From Branchiostoma floridae (lineage: Eukaryota > Chordata > Leptocardii > Amphioxiformes > Branchiostomatidae): 64,000 nt of DNA. This document shows, in pieces, positions 11,106 to 23,840 of this stretch. The notes beneath the pieces were generated by a model. That model was given only the letters and a program-made list of their open reading frames with translations. It was not told where the DNA came from and did no database searches. Each line of letters starts with the position of its first letter. Positions within the stretch are counted from its first letter, which is position 1. Position numbers and translations under genes: made by a program. The DNA lies in NCBI RefSeq assembly GCF_000003815.2, contig NC_049997.1, forward strand, positions 2,284,484-2,348,483. The letters run 5' to 3'.

Positions 11106-14100
11106 CTGAGATAAATCACAGAGCTGTGGTTATGTAACGATGCGACAATTTTGTACCTTCGTGAAAACGGAAGTATTGTGTTCAGGGAACTCCTGAGTCC
11201 AGCCATCACTAAACAGAGACGGTGGCCGATGTAAACTTCCTGGCACGTTTGACCAATTGCTGTCGTCACGTATCAGCAAGATCGCGTTTTAATAAGATCA
11301 CGTGTCTGTAGTCTCTTATACCCCCCTCACATTAGGCGCGATTCGATCGAACGACGTGTCTGCGAGCTCTAAATTACGAAGAGGCATGACCCTGACGGGA
11401 GGGGGGAACTCTGCAATTTCTTCGTCGGCATCAGAGTCATGCCTCCTCATAAATTAGAGCTCGCAGACTCGTCGTCCGATAGAATCGCACCTAATGTGAG
11501 GGGGGTATTAAAGAGGGTCAGATTAATATGTCTATGGCAAGTTTTTGCCCGAGGACTAATAACAAGTGACAAAAAATGACAGACAAACAATGGTAAACAG
11601 TACAGTAAGCAACTACTCTAGTAAGTCTAAATCTTAATTATATCTTATTGGGTTTGACTTCTTTTTCTTAGACAGTAGAAGACAAATGACCCTACCTTTT
11701 CTATAATATGTGGCTTTTGTGATGTTAAGAGGAGAGTACTAAGTATTTGTATTACCTTCTGTGATGGTGATTGACACCTCCTGTGAATAGTCGCCCCGCC
11801 CCGCCCCGGTCTCCGCCGCCACACGGAAGGTGTAGGTCTCCTGGAGCACCAACCCCGAGATGGGGAACTCTGTCACGTCTGTCAGGGAGAAGTGAGACAT
11901 GTGAATGGCCTGGAGTCCAGCCTTGTTCGCTTTGTTCCGCTCCCGAAGATCGCTTGTTGGCGAGTAGCGACCTTTGGGAGCGGACACAAAGCTAACAAGG
12001 CTGGACTCAAGGCTAACTTGTGAAGTCTACTTACTGGATTAGGAATGCTTATCAAACGCAAAACATCAAAACAGGCGTTATTCAAAGCGTGAATTAAAGT
12101 TTTATATAATGGCATACGGAGCTCAATGACAAGTTTCTTTCTTCACAACCAAAGAGTTACATTTCGGTGACCGTTTGTCACTTTTCTTAAGGCAATAATG
12201 GTTGGATATATTTAGCATTGCCGCTAGGTGTCGCTCCTGCAGTGTTAACAGTGTTGTTCCAAACAAAACATGAGGTATTGTCACACATAGATTTACATAG
12301 ATACGGTGCGAAGTATAACCAGTTATTATTGCCCCGAGGAAGGTGAAAGACGATTCCCTAAACATCGCCTGTTGTAACTCTTGGGTTGTGAATAAATAAC
12401 AATGACAATCTTTGTCGTTAAAGAATTTTGTCATTCAGTCATTCACCAACTTAATGAAATTATCAACGGTGGTATACCGAACTCATATGGCCGAAGTTTA
12501 AAGAATATACTCACTTTACAAGTATTTGCTCCAACATTGAAATCTCAATCCACAGGATTGGAAAATACATACTCTTCCGCATGAATATAACCTAATTATA
12601 AAGAGCTCTTGCACAGCCACTCACCTGTGTCTGTCTCTGTGACCGTGGTCCAGGCGTCATCACCAGAAGCACGGTACTCGATGATCCACTGTGTCAAGAC
12701 CAGCGGCTCGGACCCCTCCGGGCGGTCAAAGGTCACCAGCACATTCGAAGTGGTCGGAGTTTCCAAGGCCAAGTTCAGGGGCGGCCCAGGAAAGTCTACA
12801 AGGTCAGGACAAAAATTAAAGAGAGTTAGTTGAGTTGGTGACTTCAAATGCCAGTTGGAATAAAGGATTATGACTGATTTTAAGATTGTTCACAGCAAAA
12901 CGACAATATCATATCAAAATCGAGCCATTTTTGGATACCGTGGATTGATAAGGACACTGACGAAAGAAAACGGATGTTTTATCTGAAACGTCTGGCCGTT
13001 TCCAAAATCATATCCAGTAACGACGGTGAAGACAACGGATGGCTGTCTGAAACGTCTCATCAAATCCAGTTGCCTGAGTAACTGCTTTTTGGCGAATCAT
13101 ATATCCAGTTGCTTGAGTAATTGCTATTTAGCTTAACTTTAATTTTTTGTTTCCGCAAACATTCCGGCCCGGCCCCGGTTTGGAAATGTGACCTATTAAA
13201 TCCTAACTCACCGTCCACGATGACCCGTACAGTGACGGTGTCCGTGAAGCCGTTAGACAGCTCCCCTGTACACACCCAGTCTCCCGCGTCCGACAGCACC
13301 AGGTTCTGGATGATCAGGCCGTTCATCGTGCTAGTCGTGCGATCCCCTGTGTGATACATGTACCAAGACACACCATTGGTTGAGACATTTGATGACGTAT
13401 TTTATTAACCAATAGCTTAACGATTTTCTAACGACGTGTGAAATAAAAAGTGATATTACCTTGAAGTAGTGTTTTGACACATTGTGTTTTGAGATGCCGT
13501 TTACCTCAATACACACTAACACACAGTATATGTAGGGCGTAATGAAGGGTATATTCTTGTGATGATACGTTTTATAACTAACAATTTGTAATTTCTATAA
13601 CATTTGGACAGAGAGATAAGAAGATTATAATAGCTTTTTTGCACGTCCTTTGCACAAGTTATATTAGGTGCAAAGTATGGTGTCTTCTGGTATATATTAA
13701 CTACAATTCCATAGGGCTATTACCTATTACAAGACTATGTGATGGTCAGCCACCCATACTTGTATATAAAATTTATAACGTTATATACATATATGGCATG
13801 TCTACTGGTACTGGTTTGCAGTCCTATTTTGACCTCCTTCCTCGCCTTTCTCTTCGACCCGACGGCTGCTACCCTCTCAGTCTCAAAGATTGATACAAGA
13901 CTAACATCTATTATCATAATACCGGTACGTTTACGACGATTTCTCTAGCCATACTGATTTGACAAATTGTCAACGCATCATTTTCTCCAGTTACATGTTG
14001 CCGTTATAGGTTACCCTTGCCACTTCTTCTGTGTAACTTTTCTGCCACTCTTGTCCTGCTAAAAGCGCAATATTTTAATTGTAACACGCCACGGAATTAC

Positions 14101-17100
14101 ACGGCGAACGGGCGCGTGGTTGGGAGGGGGTAAAAATACCGGCCGGAAGAAACACGGCACAATTAACTGTCGCTATGTACCTTTATACATCCCCTGATGT
14201 TCCTTCTTTTTCTGTCAGTAAATGCATAAAACATAAACCTGCATGAGCATACAAAATGTCATGAGAAAACGGACGTATACTGTCAAGAATTTTCATTTAA
14301 CTTCTGTCCGTCACAACCGCTATGACGGAACACTTCACTGCTAGCGTAGATATAAAAATGGCGGGAAATGGCTGCGTACGTTCAATTTTGCCCATTCAGT
14401 CGTAGATCCGGGCTATTATGCAACGGTTCTTCACACTTTTACATGAGTTGTAGGTCACCAACAGAAATTCAAGATTGTTGTTGAATCATGTTCGTCTTGT
14501 GCCGTGAGCATGTGTAATTATGATCTACAAATCTGGCAATGAATTCGAATGTGACAGTGTGTTCGTCCCACGACGAGCTGCCTACCCCGAAAAAGATACT
14601 GAAAACTTTTGGCCTTGTTGCCTTCGAATGCATTGTTATCGATGCTTTGTAAATGATGTATTGGACACCTAGATGTCTGAAGTGTGCACACCTCAGAAAT
14701 AACTATTGTTGCATGTGTAGATCTCTTTAAATTCCATTATTTTTGATCGGCCGGTATAAGTCTTATGCCGGTATTATGCCAATGCATGTTATATGTAGTA
14801 TGGGATGATTGTGCTATTTTTATACAATCATCTGAGTAATTTCCAACGTCTAGACAGTCTTTAAATGAGTGTAGGGTGCTGAGATTACAGTTCTCTTCGT
14901 GTTCCGTGATGGTTTTTCTCACCTTGGTTGGGCACGATTACACTGTTGAAGAGCCAGTTGGTGTTGGGTACCTCCTCACCGTCTGACGTCACCACGCAGT
15001 AGATCAGGAACGGGTTGTTCGCCAGGCCCGTCTGGGGGGAGGGGCAGTCAAACGTGATCTGTGCCACCACACCGTCTGTAGGAGATAAAACAACGTCATT
15101 ATTATTCCATGGGGGCCGAAATTGACCTTGACCTTCGTCCTCCTAACAACCTCCTATTAAACAGTATCATTCCAATCTATCCAGTGGTTCACGTCTTGAC
15201 TGCAAATACTGGCCGAAGGCGTGTGGCGTCACGGCAGAGTATTCCTAAATCTACACCACTCCATGGCCTGGAGCAGATAAAAACATCATCACCACGGTAC
15301 CATAAAGAACAGGGGGCCCAAAATTAACCTTTGCCTTCGTACTCCTAACAGCTATCAACATGCCAAGTATTATTCCAATCCATTCAGTGGTTCATACACC
15401 AAAACATAACAAATACACCACCGTTTTTACAGAGTAATGTTCTTCTTTAAAGAATCGCTTGAATCATTTCACATCTCTACATGCACAGTGGAAGGGAATG
15501 CCCCTTACAGTTTAGCCTTACAGTTTAGCTCCTGGTTCTAAATAATTGGTAACTGGGAGACCCTGGTTCAATCCGGGGTAGGGCATCTCGGTTGGGGCTG
15601 CGCTTGTCTTTCGGGAGGGACGTAGACTGGGGTCCCGTGTTCAAGAAAGTGTCTCAAGCACGTTCAATGGGAAGGGCTAGCAACCCCTCCTGCTACTGAA
15701 ATAGGAAGGAAAGTTGTTGCCCTATACATGTACACCAGTAGGCAATGCAAAGGTCTGAACGAGCGTTCTTAAAAACATCATTTGAATCATTTTCATATCG
15801 TTGTAAGGCCCCCTTTCCACTAGACGGCGATCACGCTGCGCTCTCACTGCGACCTAAATAGGATATGTGTAATCTTCACTTTCACACTTGGTATATCATA
15901 CAAAACGTAAAAGTGTGACTGAGAAGACAACAAAACACACGAGGTGTAAAAAGATTCGTTTCTTGTCTATAGAATTCGTTGAGCGATCTGTAAAATTTTA
16001 GGTCGTAGAGAGAGCGCCGTCCTAGTGGAAAGGGGGTATAATCATCTAAACGTATAGCGGAAATCGTGTGCAACAGACGGCACTTAAAGCAGACGACCTT
16101 ATCTATGGTAATCGGGCAGGAGCCTCAGTGGTCATCAGCTTAGGTCAACATCGTTCCGCATCGCTACAACGTGAAGTGTACGTCCTAATGTGTTAAACAG
16201 GGCGGAACCTTCTAGAGCGGGTAAACAGGGTGTTGTGTTGTAGTTGAACCCTGGGGATAAGTGTAAGTGGGGTCATGCATCCATCACTCTGACAGCCAAA
16301 CAGTTCACGAAAAGGATACAAAAACTACACTGTTGACAGCATTGTAAAGAAGGAGTTGTTGTAAAAAAGTAATGTTTGGTTTATTGTCTAAAAGGATTGC
16401 TGAGTCATTCGGCTTCAGGAAGCCAACGGTCCTTCCTACTTAAAGTGAAACAGTCGCAATAACAAATGGTTGTATCGGATACAACTTTTATTCTGGTCTA
16501 AAGTTAATGCCGGTTAGTCTGTCTAACAAGTAGTTACAAGCTGAAACAGCTAACACCGTAGCGTAAAATTGTCACTGACAAGGATAGTATCTATACTACA
16601 TGTACACTTCCCATCTAAACTGTACTGTTGAAGTGAATTCTTCATTCATTTCCCGAGTACATGGCAGATTCTTTTAAGGTGGTAAAGTGATCACTGTTCA
16701 TCTTTGCGTATTTTCTTTCAAGTGTCTAGAACCGTCGGTTCGTCCAAGAGGAAAAATTCCCTACTTTGCAGATGCCGCAAGATAGATTGAAAGGGGAAAA
16801 TTGCACGGTTGTTAGTCTCCATGTGAAAATCTACAAAGTCTCTCATCAATAATGATTCAGATGAAAATTATTCCGGTATTTCACGATGATAAGTTACTTT
16901 TTAAAATGCATGATCCCTCTACAACTTGTCATGTACCGTTGTCCAATTTCTATACAGGAAATAGCGATCATATGAGTCGTACTCTTACGTTCTGGTTCTT
17001 GCATGATGATTCAAACAAAGATGATTTCCATGTCCCAACGACACAACAAGTGGTCCTTTGCCATGATTGAATCCTCCACTCTCTAATTAGCTGAGTGAAC

Positions 17101-20100
17101 TGAAACCCGAGCCCTCTTCTCGAGGCTTATTAAAGCCGTGACTGGAGGTTTGTGAACTCATGGATTTCCTCGAGAGCTCTCCACGTCCATTTGCACGACA
17201 TTTCGGCGACCGAAAACCAGAATAAATTGATTCGGTAAACACTCGGCCATTTCCCGAGGGATCGTAGATTGTAGTGAAGTGCTATAGCCGACCAGGTCTA
17301 GTGCAGCCCGACGTTAAGCTAAGGGCACAACCCGCCGTACGTGCAATTTTTCCGTACGTTATTTTTTTTTGGGGGGGGGGGGGACGTACGCCACGTAATT
17401 CTGAAAACGTTCAGGCTGTACAGGGCAGGCGCGTCGCCCGTACTGGCACGTACGGGGGCGAATCCACAGCCCGATGGCACACAAAGTTTTGCCTGCACGT
17501 CAGGTTCTGCGGCGTGTCTGCGTGCTCTAAAATCCGTCGGATTCCCTACGAGTTCGTAAGGAGGCGGTACTTACCACTTACGGATCCAAAAGATTGCCCA
17601 CGTTTTGGCACGTAGACGGCGCGTATTGGCACGTACGGGTTGTGCCCTTAGCTTTTGCAAAGGTGGACTCTCACGGCACTTGGGGCACCGGTGCGGCACT
17701 GTGGGGTGCGTAGATGGCTCAACAAATTTCAGAGATAAAGAACGAATTTTTTTCCGTTTTATGTAATTTGTTTGTATTGTAAGCCACACTGTTACGTATC
17801 ACGCAATATCTAAATTATTAAAAGTCGTGAAAATAACGCAACAGCGCCGCGGTGAACGAACCCCGCAGTGCCGCGCCGGTACCCCAAGTGCAGTGAGATA
17901 TCACCTTAACGGTTCAGGAGAGGCTGTGCACGTTTTGTATGTAATGGACACTGTGGAAGATGTATGTAACGTTAATACACTTCATACACGTCCTCGATAT
18001 AAGGCCAACAGGAGAAACTCACTATGTCCACGGGCTTTCACCATCTGGAAAATTCATGAAAAGGTCATTTCTACTAAAATAACCACGTATAAAACCTCAT
18101 GAAAATTGCATCTCTACTAAAATCACAAAATCCACTCATCGCTTAATTGTGTGACAATATCAAACACTGCCTCCAAAGCATTCGAGAAATCCCTGCGGTA
18201 ATGCACGTGAAACACCAGAAAGATATATGAAGACTTGACATTTTGTATATTTTACGTTATAACGTTAGTATCTGTGTATCAGATAGATCCATTTAGACAA
18301 CATTGTAGCTATATTGTATCTTTCAAAGTTTGTATAAAACGTATTTGTATATACCCTCGCATTCGGACACGAGTTTGCAAATAAAGATTATTATCATTAT
18401 CATTGCCGCATTCAAACATGGAACTTTATTATTAAATTTACAGACGTTTTCTTTTCATGTGTTGATACATAAGTGTAGCTAGGTATTCTGAAGAGCGTTG
18501 TACTCGTTGACAGAATGCGCCATTGATTTTTGTTATTAAAACCTGCGCCCACACTGTGCATACAATAACGTATGCCATGGCAACGGCCGTCAACAGAATC
18601 TCTACACATTACTCACACTGTATCAGCTATTTGGAATGTACTTCGTGTCAAAACGTGAGGGTATGAGAAAATAAAGGTTTGTTTTTGAGATTTTTTCAAT
18701 GATTCCTAGCTACGTGTGCAAACTATGATAGAATAATTACAGAATGTCTTTCAATTGGCGGTTTTGACTCCGCAAAAGCTATTGATTCAGTGAAAGAGCT
18801 CACTCAACTACGGCGGGTACATTTCATGCATAATGCCAATAAATTAGATAATTTGTGACTGTTTCTAATATAGAATTGCTGTAAAGTTTAGCATAGGGTA
18901 GCCTTCTTCAGTTCTACGCAGACATCTGTGAGCGCAGGCGGGGGTGGGTGGACTGATTGGCGACTTTTATATGGGCCAGGTTTTGTAATTCTAGTCCCCA
19001 TAGCAGGCTCGGGGATAGTATTCAGCGGCGGCTGGCAAACAGCGACCCTGTACAAAAAAAAAATGGCCAGCAAAAGTGTATTATGAGCCAAAAAAGGTCC
19101 GAGAGAGCCTGCTTTGGAGGCTACCCGTACTATCCCTTCACCCTAGATAGCTTGCCGGTGTTCCTATACTCTACCTTACGTGAATGTAGACGGTATGTGA
19201 GCCCCCGTAAACTAAGGTGACACTCTAACAAGCCCCTTCTTGTATACAGTACTTTCATGCTGATTGAATCGGGCTAACATGTACTAGTGTCTTGAGAGTT
19301 GGAGACACTACGTGAAAGACAGAAGAGCTGTCGTCTGTTTACTCTAGGACGTTCTCTCAGCCCCCTCAGTAGTCGGACGGCCCATCGCCCCTTTGATGGT
19401 CTGTCATTCAAATCTTAACGACTGTGTGCTTAAACATATTGATCGCGCATTGACGAAGAAGAAGCACAAAAACACAGAAGAAGGGCGTTTTCTCTACGCA
19501 CCTAGGAATGACAAGTTCTTTCCAAGAACTGTACCTTTAAGCAACAGACTCCTTCCTGATTGCTAAAAGCTAAAAGTCTGTTCATCTTTGTCTTGAAAAG
19601 TTTTAGCCTAAAACTTTTAAAGAAAACTTTTCAAGACAAAGGTGAACAGGCATCTGTTGTCATAATGAGTGACCCACACTGAGCCCTGGGTGTATAATTT
19701 TCTGTATCTAGAACTGAAGTAAATTAAAGGATAATTTAGGAATTTCTTTAACAGAAAGTGCGAAACAAGTCTTCAATGCCTTAGGTTTCCATATGCCATT
19801 TCCTAGTCGGATTAACAGACGGCGTAAAAAACTGCGTGAAAGTACAAATCGGTTAAACCACGGCGAAAACTTACAAGTTCTTTAGAACCTGAAGTAATGT
19901 TGTTGCAAGGTTAAAAGGAGAGAAATAAGAAGAACGTGTGAAAAAGCTTCTCTGATCCGCGGAGTTGAAAGGCAAGTTCAGGTAATCCCCTTGCTCTCAC
20001 ATGTCCTGAGGTGAAAAGCTCAATGGTAAGGAGCTTGGTGTATTTTTCCGTGCGCTTATCCCACCAGGTACTAAAACAGTCACGTTTTGAGAGAAAGGAT

Positions 20101-20776
20101 CGTGGAATATTCTGTGTAGCCATACCTACCTACATGTAGCGGCAGTACCTTCTAGAAGAACTGTTTTCGACATTGCATTTATTACTTAGAACGCTCTTTG
20201 TTGTCGAGTAGAAGTCGCTAAAATTCATTTCACTGCCTCATAACTTTTTGGGGATGATTTCGCGTAATGCAGTCTTTTTTTCAGACCCTGTCGGTGATTA
20301 TTTCGCACATTATATCACCATTGGTGTTGGTTAGGAGTATACAGTAATCGCCGGGAGACTAAATTCGAAGTCCAAGTTGAGTGTCCTTTACTCGCTGTTA
20401 GAAATCCTCAGAGACCAATCTTACTTGACTTTAGGGAATTCAAAATGCGTTGAGGAATTTCAGAGATTGTAATTCTGTCCCCATGCCACAGGGTGGAAAA
20501 CAATGAACAGCAACATCCTTGAAATGTGATTTTTTGTTCCAAAACTCAACCAAAACTTAACATGTCGTTTGCGCATAGATATCAGCCATACAATGCCACA
20601 ATGCTCCACCAATGCTTTGACAACGTCCGTGATCATATTTGCTCATTCGCACAACTACTCGTCTTTCCATTTTGTTTTCCTTTCTTATCCTATACTCATA
20701 TACTCTCCACACAAGAAGCCGATAACTTACCTGACAAAACGAACACCAGTAACCAAGCGATCCAAGCGCACTTCAT
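10810..20776 (-). CDS. Ig-FN3 type I membrane protein, 307 aa, complete
   Basis: Six exons (20776-20731, 15075-14923, 13346-13212, 12795-12625, 11878-11756, 11105-10810) total 924 nt, all introns phase 1, as usual for shuffled extracellular domains. Residues 1-15 form a signal peptide. Residues 16-111 form one Ig domain (Cys42, Trp56, DAGDWVC with Cys92). Residues 112-209 form one FN3 domain split over two exons (Trp148, Tyr184 in TYTFRVAAETGAG). A Pro/Thr-rich, probably O-glycosylated stalk follows (210-259), then a transmembrane helix (about 262-286) and a 21-residue tail starting CKRSRRR. It is likely a cell-surface adhesion or recognition receptor; no ITIM or kinase motif is visible. I recognise no orthologue. 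Confidence 0.82.
11318..11508. mobile_element. Fold-back MITE, ~80-bp inverted arms
   Basis: Opens ATACCCCCCTCACATTAGG and closes with CCTAATGTGAGGGGGGTAT. The arms stay paired through CTGCGAGCTCTAA and GAGGCATGA, leaving a short loop. It sits in the last intron of the Ig/FN3 gene. Confidence 0.9.
11756..11878 (-). CDS. Ig/FN3 gene exon 5: second half of FN3
   Basis: Entry after TTCTCCCTGACAG, exit GAAG/GTAATA. It encodes the FN3 F and G strands (YTFRVAAETGAGRGDYS, VSITITE). A fold-back element starts 29 bp upstream of its acceptor. Confidence 0.83.
11907..12014. mobile_element. Fold-back element, ~42-bp arms
   Basis: The arms pair as AGCGGAACAAAGC..ACAAGGCTGGACTC against its inverse, with a loop around ATCGCTTGTTGGCGAGTAGC. 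One arm recurs alone at 27968-28015. On the pre-mRNA strand it folds just upstream of the exon 5 acceptor of the Ig/FN3 gene. Confidence 0.85.
12625..12795 (-). CDS. Ig/FN3 gene exon 4: first half of FN3
   Basis: Entry after CCTTGTAG, exit ACAG/GTGAG, phase 1 both sides. The exon opens DFPGPPLNLALE and has the FN3 strand C WIIEYR. Confidence 0.85.
13212..13346 (-). CDS. Ig/FN3 gene exon 3: second half of Ig domain
   Basis: Entry after TATCACACAG in phase 1, exit ACG/GTGAG in phase 1. It contains LSDAGDWVC, the strand-F signature, and a final VTVRVIVD strand. Confidence 0.85.
14923..15075 (-). CDS. Ig/FN3 gene exon 2: first half of Ig domain
   Basis: Entry after CTCCTACAG and exit at AAG/GTGAG, both phase 1. 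It holds Ig strand-B Cys (LIYCVV) and strand-C Trp (NTNWLF). An additional Cys at residue 26 is unpaired in the canonical fold. Confidence 0.85.
15500..15745 (+). mobile_element. SINE relative, plus orientation
   Basis: A B-box-like GGTTCAATCC at about 15569 is followed by the CTTTCGGGAGGGACGTAGA and GGTCCCGTGTTCAAG body motifs shared with 5417-5575 in the opposite orientation. Confidence 0.6.
15809..16036. mobile_element. MITE with CCCCCTTTCCACTAG inverted termini
   Basis: 228 bp bounded by perfect 15-bp inverted repeats; partial arm pairing continues inward (GCGACCTAAA against TTTAGGTCG). It lies in intron 1 of the Ig/FN3 gene. Confidence 0.88.
17316..17654. mobile_element. MITE with AAGCTAAGGGCACAACCCG termini, CGTACG-rich
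   Basis: 339 bp bounded by AAGCTAAGGGCACAACCC and its inverse. The interior has many CGTACG and TGGCACGTACGGG blocks, plus a T8/G13 homopolymer at 17361-17383 that is a likely assembly weak spot. Confidence 0.85.
19578..19649. repeat. Perfect-stem hairpin (72 bp)
   Basis: CTGTTCATCTTTGTCTTGAA with AAGTTTTAG pairs with the downstream CTAAAACTT and TTCAAGACAAAGGTGAACAG, apart from a short AAAG-type loop. A small MITE or a stem-loop RNA are both possible. Confidence 0.75.
20731..20776 (-). CDS. Ig/FN3 gene exon 1: signal peptide
   Basis: ATG at 20776 opens MKCAWIAWLLVFVLS, a compact signal sequence, and the exon ends at CAG/GTAAG in phase 1. It is 5.6 kb from exon 2. Confidence 0.75.
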
Positions 20777-22212
20777 GTTCCTCTGTGGACCTTGCGGTGA
20801 GATATGGCGTCCCGAAATTTATCAACGTCAGAGTTTTTCCGTGTAGGACAGACTCCCCAAAAACCTCGAAGTGATCCCACCGCCACGGCAGCCTCTTCAG
20901 AACTAGACGCATCCCCCCAAAGTGGGTCCTAATGATAACCAAGTGCTGACGTCACAGGAAATCAGTGATTCAGCTAATTTGAATATTCGGGATTCGTGTG
21001 ATTTCATGAGTCACAAGTTGGGCGCACTGAATTCGTAGTATCTGTACTTGACCAATATGGAAACGTGTTAAGAGGACTTAAATATCAGAAGCTGACTCGA
21101 GATTTTGCCTATATTCCCATGATTGAACAAAGCGTAATATTACCGAGCACAAAGCCTTGTTTATATTCATAGCTTTATTTAAACCTATTAGCGCTAAGTG
21201 GATTAGTAAAACTTACAACAAAGGGACTGAATGTAACCCTAGTACCGGCTAGATGTAATAACACTCTCGCTATTTCTGGTAGGGATAAAAATATCTGACA
21301 TCGACAGGTACACAGCTAATTTTGCATTTTGGAACAAAACGGAACGGGCTTGATAGAGGACAGGGCGTCTGAAGACGACTGAAACGACGTCGTTCGTAGC
21401 CACAGCGTGCACGTACCTAGCTTAGGTTTCCACTCCAAGCGTCACGCCATTTTGCCGCTCGCTGATAAGCTTGTTTCAGTCGCCAGTCGACTGTTACTTT
21501 TCCAACAGACTGGCCCCGGATAAGCCGAGTCGAGGACAATCCAGCCTGGCGACGTGTTGATTCAACCTCCGGAGAGAATGGGAGCCAGCTTATTGTTTTT
21601 GTCGCCACGACAACGGGGAAGTGCAAAGTCTGGACTGGACGACAAGACTCTGAGAAAGTGGACCATCGATGTTGTGGAAATAGTACAAGTGTTTGATATG
21701 GTTTCTGTATGAGGGAAAATTTATATTTATATATTAACGATCGTGGGGGAATGAGATCTAAAGTGGTCGTACAGAAGATAAATTGTTATTGAATGAATGA
21801 AAGAGCTTTATTGTACATTCATGCCTCATTCACGGGCTATGTACGTAAACACATAGCAGAAAGCAGAACCAACAAGATACAATTTAACTGCTTGTAAGTG
21901 CTAAGCTAACAGGATGGTCAACATCTTCTCGCTTCTTTGTTCAAGTGTATACATATGATCAGATATGTTTGATATTGTTGATAAGCCATACTATCTTAAT
22001 TTTATGGATGACATTCTCTAGAGACCCCAAAACTAATGCGCGAAGGTGAAAAATAGACAAATCCAGCAAAAATAAAACACTGCAAATAAATTTGTTAACA
22101 CGGCCTAAAATTGACTCCCGGGCGGCTGACAGGAAAACCGCAGCTTTGTAATTTAGCTATCAACAAACTCATTTGTTTACGATGTTACAGCGTTCCAGAA
22201 ATAACGCTTAAA

Positions 22213-23050
22213 ACTAGAAAGGCCGACATTTGCTTGAGAGCAAATACAGCATATTTCAGCCATAATGCAACAATAGGCCTTGAGGTCGTTGGCCATTGGA
22301 AAATGACCCCAAAAAATCCCAAATATATCATTTTAAAGTGTTCCATGCCAAAAATTATACATGGGTCCTTTGGATAAATATCTAGAGCACCGCTTAACCA
22401 AATTTCGGGTCATTTGGTTGTAAAACGAGGGAACAGGAGCCAAAAATGTCCAATTTTTGTCCAAAAACGGCCATAAAATCGCAATATTTAGCATTACGTT
22501 GTACTGTATGGAAAAACTGTTATTGAATTCATGCACACATAATTGAAGGGCACTTTTATACCAAATTTCAGGTCATTTGGTTGTAAAACGAGGGTACAGG
22601 AGGCAAAAATGTGCTTTTTTTTGTCAAAAAATGGCCAAAAATCGCAAAATTAAGCATTTTGTTCTACCGTATGCCAAAACTGTTTTTAAATCTGGGTGGG
22701 CATATGATCAGGGCACCTCTGTACCAAATTTCATGTCATTCGGCTGTAATACCAGGGCACAGGAGCCCGAAATATACATAAAAATTGACAAAAAACTCAA
22801 TAAAATCATTTTGAAGGCAGATATGAAAAAAATGGAAAAAACACCTGAGGGTATTGGCTTACTCTACCTTTGTGCCAAATTTCAAGTCAATCGGTTTAAA
22901 AACGGCGGAGTTGATTCGATTTGAAGATTTGACAGGAGAAAGAAAGAAAGAAAGAAACACTAGAAAGGCCGACATTTGCTTGAGAGCAAATACAGCATAT
23001 TTCAGCCATCTCCCTCCTCATGTAACAATAGACTGTTCCAAAATCACCTA
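22213..23050. mobile_element. Repeat composite with ~55-bp direct terminal blocks
   Basis: The block ACTAGAAAGGCCGACATTTG..TTTCAGCCAT occurs at about 22213 and again at about 22961. Between them lie three ~160-bp tandem modules (starting about 22398, 22563 and 22723, each with CAAATTTC-GG/TGTCATT and CAGGAG). The block ends with GACAGGAGAAAGAAAG. No coding is visible. Confidence 0.65.
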
Positions 23051-23099
23051 TGTGCAAAAATGGAACACTAATCTGCTTAAAATGACTTCTAACTACTAA

Positions 23100-23840
23100 T
23101 CACACTTATGAGCAAAAATGAATCTTACAAAAAACTCTTCAATAATGGACTCTTCTAGTGCACCCCATGTAGAAAGGTAAAATAGACGACTCCAAAAACA
23201 CTTCCGCTAAGAAATGGAATTTTGAATGATCAGCCGTCCAAAACCATATTTAAAAAAACCCTCTGTGCAAGAATCGACTCTTCCTGTTATACCTCTATGT
23301 AAAGTGGAGCGATCCAAAAATACATCAGCTAAAATAGGACATGGACATAATCACCAAAGTCCACAAAATGAATTTAAAAAAATACCCCCTTCATTGAAGA
23401 ATGGAATCTCCCAGCACACCCTGTTTAAAATTGCACAATAGACAAGTCCAGAAATACTCACAGTACATGGCCTTTTGTATAATAAGCATCCCAGTTCAAA
23501 ACTGAATTTTAATAAAGTTCCCCGTGCATGAATGGACTCTTCCAGATAACACCAGGCTTGCTGATTGGCTGCCGAATCCTCCTCATGTGTAGTCTTCAGG
23601 TGGGGGTCAACTTCCATTCAACAAATGGAATTCAGAATCATCACCAATGTCCAAAACTGAATTTTAAAAAAATTCCCCCTATGTGCAAAAATGGACTGTC
23701 CCAGTAGTAGTCTTATGTCAAGTGGTTCAGTGCAAAAACACTTCCGCTAAAAAGAGCATTGGCATTATCACCAAAGTCTAAAAGTAAATTTTAAAAAACA
23801 CCCCCTGTCCAACAATGGACTCTTCCAGCAAAATCAGCTC
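23100..23840. repeat. Imperfect long tandem repeats
   Basis: Units with AATGGACTCTTCCAG, AAACACTTCCGCTAA and CACCAAAGTC recur at about 23140-23470 and 23520-23830. They look like internal repeats of a dead transposon. Confidence 0.55.

Larger units (their letters stand above)
15076..20730 (-). other. Intron 1 of the Ig/FN3 gene
   Basis: 5.66 kb intron. Apart from the listed MITEs and SINE it holds only short open frames without coding character (for example 16852-17070), and a retroelement-like AATAAAGATTATTATC end near 18377-18405. 16040-17310 and 17660-19570 show no recognisable feature. Confidence 0.55.

Noticed and set aside
22111-23099. Open frames in the 22-23 kb repeat
   Set aside because: They follow repeat modules that recur elsewhere in different frames and show no protein family features.
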